From positions 1 to 10,065 of the forward strand of contig CAZKTS010000375.1 of NCBI GenBank assembly GCA_964555735.1: DNA of 10,065 bases, given 5' to 3'. A model generated the notes under the pieces. That model was given only the letters and a program-made list of their open reading frames with translations. It ran no database searches and was not told the DNA's origin. Made by a program: the position numbers and the translations under genes. This DNA comes from CAZKTS01 sp964555735. GTDB taxonomy: Bacteria > Actinomycetota > Acidimicrobiia > IMCC26256 > PALSA-555. Positions 6,550-10,065 of the stretch are shown here, piece after piece (positions within the stretch are counted from its first letter, which is position 1; each line of letters begins with the position of its first letter).

Positions 6550-6566
6550 GGCTCACACAGTGAGCC
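6550..6566. promoter_or_regulatory. Perfect 7-bp inverted repeat with 3-nt loop
   Basis: GGCTCAC-ACA-GTGAGCC lies 8 nt after the stop of the 91-aa gene and 41 nt before the nitrobindin-like ATG. As RNA it forms a stable short hairpin without a U-tract. It could be a partial terminator or processing signal, or as DNA an operator dyad; the sequence alone does not decide. Confidence 0.4.
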
Positions 6567-6606
6567 ATGAACGGTTGCGGTCCGGGGAGCAAGGGGTGAC
6601 GTTGCG

Positions 6607-7173
6607 ATGGGTGAAGACCTGAGCCTGTGGGGTCCGTTGGCCCCGATGATCGGCGACTGGGAGGGCGAGGGCGGGCTCGACACCGCGTTCTCGCACTCGC
6701 AGGAGAAGGTGCTGGGCACGCCGTACCTCGAGAAGGTCACGTTTAAGCCGTTCGGCCCGGTCGACAACGGCCGTCAGCACCTCTACGGCCTCGACTACAA
6801 GTCGGCGATGTGGCGCGAGAGCGAGGAGAACCCGTTCCACACCGAGGTCGGCTACTGGCTGTGGGACGCCGCGTCGGGTGAGGTGCTGCGCGGCTTCGTG
6901 GTGCCGCGCGGGATCACGGTGCTCGCGGGTGGGACGGCCGCGGCCGACGCCACCGAGTTCAAGCTCATGGCGCGGCCCGGGCACCGCAACTACTCGATCG
7001 GCGAGAACACCTACCTCACCGACAACGCGTCGACGCTGAGCTACGACGTCACGATCACGACCGACGCGGCCGCGGGCACGTGGTCCTATGACGAGACGAC
7101 GATGCTCAAGATGGTCGAGATGGACGAGCCCTTCGCCCACACCGACCACAACACCCTGCACAAGGTCGGCTGA
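6607..7173 (+). CDS. Nitrobindin-like heme-binding beta-barrel protein (FABP-like, THAP4 heme-domain family)
   Basis: A 188-residue protein that looks like the bacterial nitrobindin/FABP-like beta-barrel family. It has the signature GDWEGEG at residues 16-22 (family motif GxWxGxG), then strand-rich segments: YLEKVTFKPFG (40-50), QHLYGLDYKSAMWR (57-70), FHTEVGYWLWDAASGEVLRG (77-96) and VVPRGITVLAGG (98-109). Nitrobindins bind ferric heme through a C-terminal His and are linked to nitric oxide or peroxynitrite chemistry. Here His178, His181 and His185 lie in the last strand (HTDHNTLHKVG), and one is the likely proximal ligand. It is probably cytoplasmic, with no signal peptide. ATG 6607 is preceded by AAGGGG at 10 nt. 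Its stop is 19 nt from that of the convergent hydrolase. The exact physiological role is not known for most members. Confidence 0.82.
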   Translation: MGEDLSLWGPLAPMIGDWEGEGGLDTAFSHSQEKVLGTPYLEKVTFKPFGPVDNGRQHLYGLDYKSAMWRESEENPFHTEVGYWLWDAASGEVLRGFVVPRGITVLAGGTAAADATEFKLMARPGHRNYSIGENTYLTDNASTLSYDVTITTDAAAGTWSYDETTMLKMVEMDEPFAHTDHNTLHKVG

Positions 7174-7192
7174 CCCGCATCGATCCAGGGCA

Positions 7193-8047
7193 CTACGTCG
7201 GCGGGGCGTGCTCCGTGACGAAGGCGAGTGCGGTGTCGGCGACCTCCTGCCAGCCGTGGTCCATGGCGAGCGAGTGGCCGCGGTCGTCGAACTGGTGGAA
7301 CTCGGTGACGCCCGAGTTCTTGCGCTGGCGCTTGTAGGCGGCCTTGGCGACCGACGGCGGCACGGTGTGGTCCTTGCCGCCCGAGATCACCAGCATCGCC
7401 CCGCGCTCGGGGTTCTTGGTGTCCGTCTTGGTCTCGCTGGCCGGGTTCATGTTGGCGGCCGCGGCCTGGAACAGCACCTTCGCCGGCCCCGGCACGGAGT
7501 ACGCGTCGTAGAGCCGGCGCGCCTCGTCCTCGGGGATCGCGTTCCCGAAGCCGTAGACGAACTGCTCGAACGTCAAGCCGACGCCCTTCCCCCGGTTCGC
7601 GGGGTTCTTGAGCGCGACCGACGCGACCTTGAGCGCCGAGAACGGCAGCGGCAGGATCCCGCGCCCGGGGGCCGGGTCGATGGGCACCGACGCGGCGGCG
7701 ATCCCGCGCCCGGCGACGATCTGGGTCAGCAGCCCGCCGAACGAGTGTCCGACGACGGCCGGCCTCGTGTGCAGCGCGCTGATCACGTCGTCGACGTGGT
7801 CGGCGATCTGCCCCACGCTCTTGTTCGCGAACACCTCGGGGTGCGCCTTGCCCTCGGCGACGGTGGGCGGGTCGTCGGGCCAGTCGATGGCGACCGGCGC
7901 GTAGCCGGCGGCCTCGACCGCGGGTCGCCAGAGGTCCCAGCTGTTGGCCAGCAGCCAGAGCCCGTGCACGAGCACGACGGCTCGCTTGCCCGACGCGTTG
8001 GCCGCGTCGACCTGGGTCTGCTCGGCGGCGGTGATCGATCCGGCCAC
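7193..8047 (-). CDS. Alpha/beta hydrolase
   Basis: A 284-residue alpha/beta hydrolase-fold protein without signal peptide. VVLVHGLW at residues 24-31 is the oxyanion-hole loop, VVGHSFGG at 98-105 gives nucleophile Ser102, MLVISGGKDHTVP at 218-230 gives acid Asp226, and FDDRGHSLAMDHGW at 253-266 gives His258. The full triad is present at the expected spacing, so the enzyme should be active as an esterase, lipase or related hydrolase; the substrate is not predictable. The cap region (about residues 125-200) is helical and hydrophobic. The start is GTG 8047, preceded by AAGGGG at 7 nt. A 13-bp dyad lies 22-34 nt upstream. The gene is 91 nt downstream of the cupredoxin-like gene on the same strand, with a possible terminator hairpin between them. 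Confidence 0.9.
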   Translation of the reverse strand: MAGSITAAEQTQVDAANASGKRAVVLVHGLWLLANSWDLWRPAVEAAGYAPVAIDWPDDPPTVAEGKAHPEVFANKSVGQIADHVDDVISALHTRPAVVGHSFGGLLTQIVAGRGIAAASVPIDPAPGRGILPLPFSALKVASVALKNPANRGKGVGLTFEQFVYGFGNAIPEDEARRLYDAYSVPGPAKVLFQAAAANMNPASETKTDTKNPERGAMLVISGGKDHTVPPSVAKAAYKRQRKNSGVTEFHQFDDRGHSLAMDHGWQEVADTALAFVTEHAPPT

Positions 8048-8068
8048 GGTGATGCCCCTTGCGCTCGA

Positions 8069-8081
8069 TGACGGGCCGTCA
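8069..8081. promoter_or_regulatory. 13-bp perfect dyad upstream of the hydrolase
   Basis: TGACGG-G-CCGTCA has two 6-bp arms around one base and lies 22-34 nt before GTG 8047, where an operator would overlap the promoter or 5' end. A regulator is not identifiable in the window. Confidence 0.3.
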
Positions 8082-8096
8082 GTCTGAGCGCGCGCG

Positions 8097-8118
8097 CCGC
8101 GCGCGATCCACCGCGCGG
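8097..8118 (-). terminator. GC-rich hairpin after the cupredoxin-like gene, possible terminator
   Basis: Arms CCGCGCG (8097-8103) and CGCGCGG (8112-8118) flank an 8-nt loop, 20 nt downstream of the stop at 8139 on the minus strand. There is no following U-run, so it would be a non-canonical actinobacterial-type terminator if it works at all. The surrounding alternating GC makes chance pairing likely. Confidence 0.3.
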
Positions 8119-8138
8119 TCAGAGACCCGACAGGCGCA

Positions 8139-9140
8139 TCAGTCCTCGGGGCTGTTCACCACGGTGAACGCGGCGCGGGCACCTTGGGCGTAGAAGCCGG
8201 GCTGGTTGTCGAGGAGCACGAAGCTCCCGATCTTCAGGTTGATCTTGTACGTCTTGGTCTTGCCCGGCTTGATGGTGATGGTCTGGCCCACCTGGTCGTC
8301 GGTGCTCACCTGGTTGGTGTCCGGGTCGACCGGGAGCTGGTCGTACGGCGTGTCGGTCTGCAGGATCGTGAAGGTGTGCTGCAGCTGACCGTTGTTCTCG
8401 AGCTGGAAGATCACCTTCCCGTCGTCGCCGACGACCGCGGGCACGGCCGTGAGCGTCATCGGCTGGTCGGGGTCGTCCTCGTCGTCGAACGTGATGTCGA
8501 CGTTCGCGACGGCCGGGATCGTCGTCGTCGTGGTCGGACCCTCGTTGGTGGTGGTCGTGGTCGACGGCGGCGGCTGCGTCGTCGGGGGCTGCGTGGTGGG
8601 CGGCTGGGTCGTCGGCGGCTGCGTCGGCGGGACGCTGCGCTGCACGGTGAGCTGCTGGCGCACCTGCGTGCCGTTGATGCCGTTCACCACGAGCGTGTAG
8701 TTGTGCTGGGGCGCGGCGCAGTTGAACGGCGCCTGGATCGAGCCCTCCGGCGGGTACGGCGGGGTGGTCTGCGGGACGCCGTCGACCTCGACCGACGCGC
8801 TCACCGCCTCACGGGTCTGCCACGCGAGCGTGACCGGCTCGGTGGCGTTGCCCGGGCACGACACCGGCGACGGGTTGGCAGTGAACGCGGCCACGCTCGG
8901 CGCGCCGGCCGGCGGCGCGGTGGTGGTCGTCGTCGGCGGTTGGGTGGTGGACGTCGACGTCGTGGACGACGGGTCGACGACCACCGAGCTGTCGTCGCCA
9001 CCGTCGTCGCTCACCAGCACGATCACGAGGATGATGACGAGCGCCGCGGCGACGAGCGCGCCACCGGCGATCCACCAGCGGCGGGCGGCGAGGCCGCTCT
9101 CGTCGGTCGGGTCTTGATTCGGGATCGTGGGGTCGGTCAC
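8139..9140 (-). CDS. Membrane-anchored protein with Ig-like and degenerate cupredoxin-like domains
   Basis: A 333-residue type II-like membrane protein. Residues 1-22 are cytoplasmic and polar; WWIAGGALVAAALVIILVIV (22-41) is one membrane span. A Thr/Pro linker follows (58-78), then an Ig-like/PKD-like domain (about 80-168) with Cys95 and Cys141 positioned for a disulfide. A second linker of TTQPP repeats and Thr runs spans about 171-208. The C-terminal domain (about 212-330) looks like a cupredoxin: LQHTFTI keeps the first His (255), but the closing loop reads LLDNQPGFYAQGARAAFTV. There Asp311, Phe316 and Ala321 stand where C, H and M ligands normally sit. Copper binding is therefore probably lost and the domain structural; that alignment is by eye. 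GTG 9140 is chosen because TAGTCT ends 7 nt upstream. It is divergent from the beta-propeller gene. Confidence 0.85.
   Translation of the reverse strand: MTDPTIPNQDPTDESGLAARRWWIAGGALVAAALVIILVIVLVSDDGGDDSSVVVDPSSTTSTSTTQPPTTTTTAPPAGAPSVAAFTANPSPVSCPGNATEPVTLAWQTREAVSASVEVDGVPQTTPPYPPEGSIQAPFNCAAPQHNYTLVVNGINGTQVRQQLTVQRSVPPTQPPTTQPPTTQPPTTQPPPSTTTTTNEGPTTTTTIPAVANVDITFDDEDDPDQPMTLTAVPAVVGDDGKVIFQLENNGQLQHTFTILQTDTPYDQLPVDPDTNQVSTDDQVGQTITIKPGKTKTYKINLKIGSFVLLDNQPGFYAQGARAAFTVVNSPED
8568..8627 (-). repeat. TTQPP tandem repeat in the interdomain linker
   Basis: The minus-strand coding sequence repeats a 15-bp unit encoding TTQPP about three times (residues about 172-191 of the anchored protein), visible on the plus strand as recurring GGCGGCTG(C/G)GTCGTC-like blocks. 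Flanking Thr runs extend the low-complexity stretch. Such Thr/Pro linkers are flexible, often glycosylated spacers outside the membrane, and the repeat is prone to length change. Confidence 0.75.
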
Positions 9141-9147
9141 GCCGCAG

Positions 9148-9153
9148 AGACTA
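9148..9153 (-). promoter_or_regulatory. -10 box TAGTCT of a probable leaderless promoter for the cupredoxin-like gene
   Basis: TAGTCT on the minus strand ends exactly 7 nt before GTG 9140, with no Shine-Dalgarno between. An earlier in-frame start at 9161 would put this box inside the coding region, so the GTG is preferred. Confidence 0.5.
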
Positions 9154-9180
9154 CGGCCCACACCGCGGAACGAGTGGGCA

Positions 9181-9186
9181 TAGCGT
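9181..9186 (+). promoter_or_regulatory. -10 box TAGCGT of a probable leaderless promoter for the beta-propeller gene
   Basis: TAGCGT ends exactly 7 nt before GTG 9194 (spacer CCGCACC), with no Shine-Dalgarno. Together with the minus-strand box at 9148 it makes a two-way leaderless promoter within the 53 bp between the two start codons. Confidence 0.55.
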
Positions 9187-9193
9187 CCGCACC

Positions 9194-10065
9194 GTGACCG
9201 GATCGAGCCCGTGGCCCAGCGAGGACGGCGGACCCGCGCGGCTGCAGGTGCCGCGTGGGCCGGAGCCCCGGCTCGATCCCGCCCGGCTGACGGCGACGTC
9301 GCGCGAAGCGCCGGCGGCGACGATGGTCGTGCTGCGCGAGCCCGGCGAGGTGTTCCTGCTCCGCCATACCGGTGGCGACGACGCGATCGCGTGGGTGGAG
9401 CGCATCGACCCGATCACGCTGGAGCCGCTGGCACGATCGGTCGACCTCTCGGGTGGTCCGGCGTGGCCGGGCGGGCTCGCGGTGCACGCCGACGGTGCGC
9501 TGCACGTCGCGTTCGGTGCGCACGTGCACCGGCTGTCAGCCGAGCTCGACGTGCTGGCGTCGGCACCGATGCCGCGCCGCCGTCCGTACAACAGCTTCGT
9601 CACGCTGCCCGACGGCCGGCTCGTCACCAAGGACTTCGGCGGTGCGCTCCCCGGCGACCCGCCCGGCACCGCGCCGTCTCCCGACTGCGAGGTGCTGGTG
9701 CTCGACCCGGTGACGCTGGACGTCGTCGCGCGCGGCGTGCTGCCCGAGGGCTCGATCGCGCGGCTGTCGGCGCTGGCCAACGACGTGTACGTCGTCGGGA
9801 CGCACTCGGTGTTCCGGCTGCGCTGGGACGGTCGCGATCTGGTGCGCGCCGACGGCGTCGCGCCGCGGTACCGCACGCTCGACGGCCAGACCTACGGCTG
9901 GGACCCGGTCCTCGCGCTGGGCGCCGCGTGGTTCCTCGACGACGGCGAGGGGAGCGAGCGGTATGCGGGGTCGTTCCGAGGGGTCGGCACGTCGCCGTCG
10001 CCGCTGCACCTGGTGCGCGTCGGGCTCGACGACGGCGCGGTGTCGCTCACCGAGATCTGCGGTGA
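9194..10065 (+). CDS. Probable beta-propeller protein (SMP-30/YncE-like), C-terminus off the right edge
   Basis: An open plus-strand frame from GTG 9194 to the window end gives 290 codons plus two bases, with no stop, so the gene is cut by the edge. Blade-like repeats are visible: WVERIDPITLEPLARSVDL (67-85) and EVLVLDPVTLDVVARGVLP (166-184) share the pattern DPxTLxxxAR. Intervening strand-turn units are GGLAVHADGALHVAFGAHVHRL (93-114), YNSFVTLPDGRLVTKDFGG (132-150) and LANDVYVVGTHSVFRLRWDG (194-213). The DG and D/N turns between short strands suggest a six- or seven-bladed propeller like SMP-30, YncE or strictosidine-synthase-like proteins. There is no signal peptide and I cannot name an activity or active-site residues. 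Competing frames on both strands here are Arg/Ser/Ala-rich shadows, while this one has the balanced composition of a folded protein. Confidence 0.78.
   Translation, partial: MTGSSPWPSEDGGPARLQVPRGPEPRLDPARLTATSREAPAATMVVLREPGEVFLLRHTGGDDAIAWVERIDPITLEPLARSVDLSGGPAWPGGLAVHADGALHVAFGAHVHRLSAELDVLASAPMPRRRPYNSFVTLPDGRLVTKDFGGALPGDPPGTAPSPDCEVLVLDPVTLDVVARGVLPEGSIARLSALANDVYVVGTHSVFRLRWDGRDLVRADGVAPRYRTLDGQTYGWDPVLALGAAWFLDDGEGSERYAGSFRGVGTSPSPLHLVRVGLDDGAVSLTEICG

Noticed and set aside
6567..6599. Ten-codon ORF (MNGCGPGSKG) before the nitrobindin-like gene
   Set aside because: It has no ribosome binding site and no supporting context; short ORFs of this size are expected by chance.
8085..8105. 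Alternating GCGC run as a special structure (Z-DNA or origin)
   Set aside because: It is a short run in very GC-rich DNA, with no A/T-rich segment or DnaA-box cluster nearby; at most it contributes to the hairpin listed.
8568..8627. Possible CRISPR-like or minisatellite array
   Set aside because: The 15-bp units are contiguous, without spacers, and are explained by the TTQPP protein linker.
8184..9197. A long plus-strand frame opposite the anchored cupredoxin-like gene
   Set aside because: It is Arg/Gly/Val-rich with no recognisable domain; the minus-strand frame has a membrane span, linkers and two domains.
1..10065. Mobile element, prophage, defence or toxin-antitoxin system
   Set aside because: No transposase, integrase, terminal inverted repeats, tRNA attachment site, nuclease/helicase or toxin motif is seen, and composition is uniform throughout.

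Overview
The window is very GC-rich DNA (about 70% G+C by eye, with C or G at nearly every third codon position) packed with bacterial genes. An F420-dependent Ddn-type reductase, many GTG starts and TANNNT boxes placed 6-7 nt before start codons all suggest a high-GC actinobacterium. An environmental lineage such as Acidimicrobiia is my best guess, but that is inference. I see no rRNA, tRNA, CRISPR array, insertion sequence, phage or plasmid gene. It reads as ordinary chromosomal metabolic and housekeeping sequence.

Layout. (1) Positions 1-3299, minus strand: a probable operon read from right to left. It holds a Ddn-like F420 nitroreductase, a sulfatase whose GTG start overlaps the reductase stop, a 67-residue Cys/His zinc-binding-type protein, and a helical-repeat (TPR-like) protein that runs off the left edge. 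(2) 3342-4964, plus strand: a secreted alpha/beta hydrolase, then a SnoaL-like small protein. (3) 4972-6129, minus strand: a MalY/PatB-type PLP enzyme (C-S lyase or aminotransferase), convergent with the SnoaL gene. (4) 6181-7173, plus strand: a leader with a 15-bp tandem duplication and a 4-codon upstream ORF, a 91-residue protein of unknown family, and a nitrobindin-like heme-binding beta-barrel protein. (5) 7193-9140, minus strand: a cytoplasmic alpha/beta hydrolase and a membrane-anchored protein with an Ig-like domain and a cupredoxin-like domain that has lost most of its copper ligands. (6) 9194 to the end, plus strand: a probable beta-propeller protein cut by the right edge.

How it works together. 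Several genes handle small molecules (sulfate ester cleavage, F420H2 reduction, ester hydrolysis, C-S lysis), but no single pathway links them. The strongest architectural signal is transcriptional: five start codons (3299-, 3342+, 6129-, 9140-, 9194+) each have a TANNNT hexamer ending 6-7 nt upstream, as expected for leaderless mRNAs. Two divergent gene pairs use such promoters back to back in only 42 and 53 bp. Other genes (1331-, 4548+, 6267+, 6607+, 8047-) have recognisable Shine-Dalgarno sequences.

I do not find a convincing new defence, mobile or biosynthetic system. The points most worth a second look are the duplicated leader with the upstream mini-ORF at 6193-6266, the ligand-less cupredoxin domain at 8139-8370, and the compact leaderless divergent promoters.
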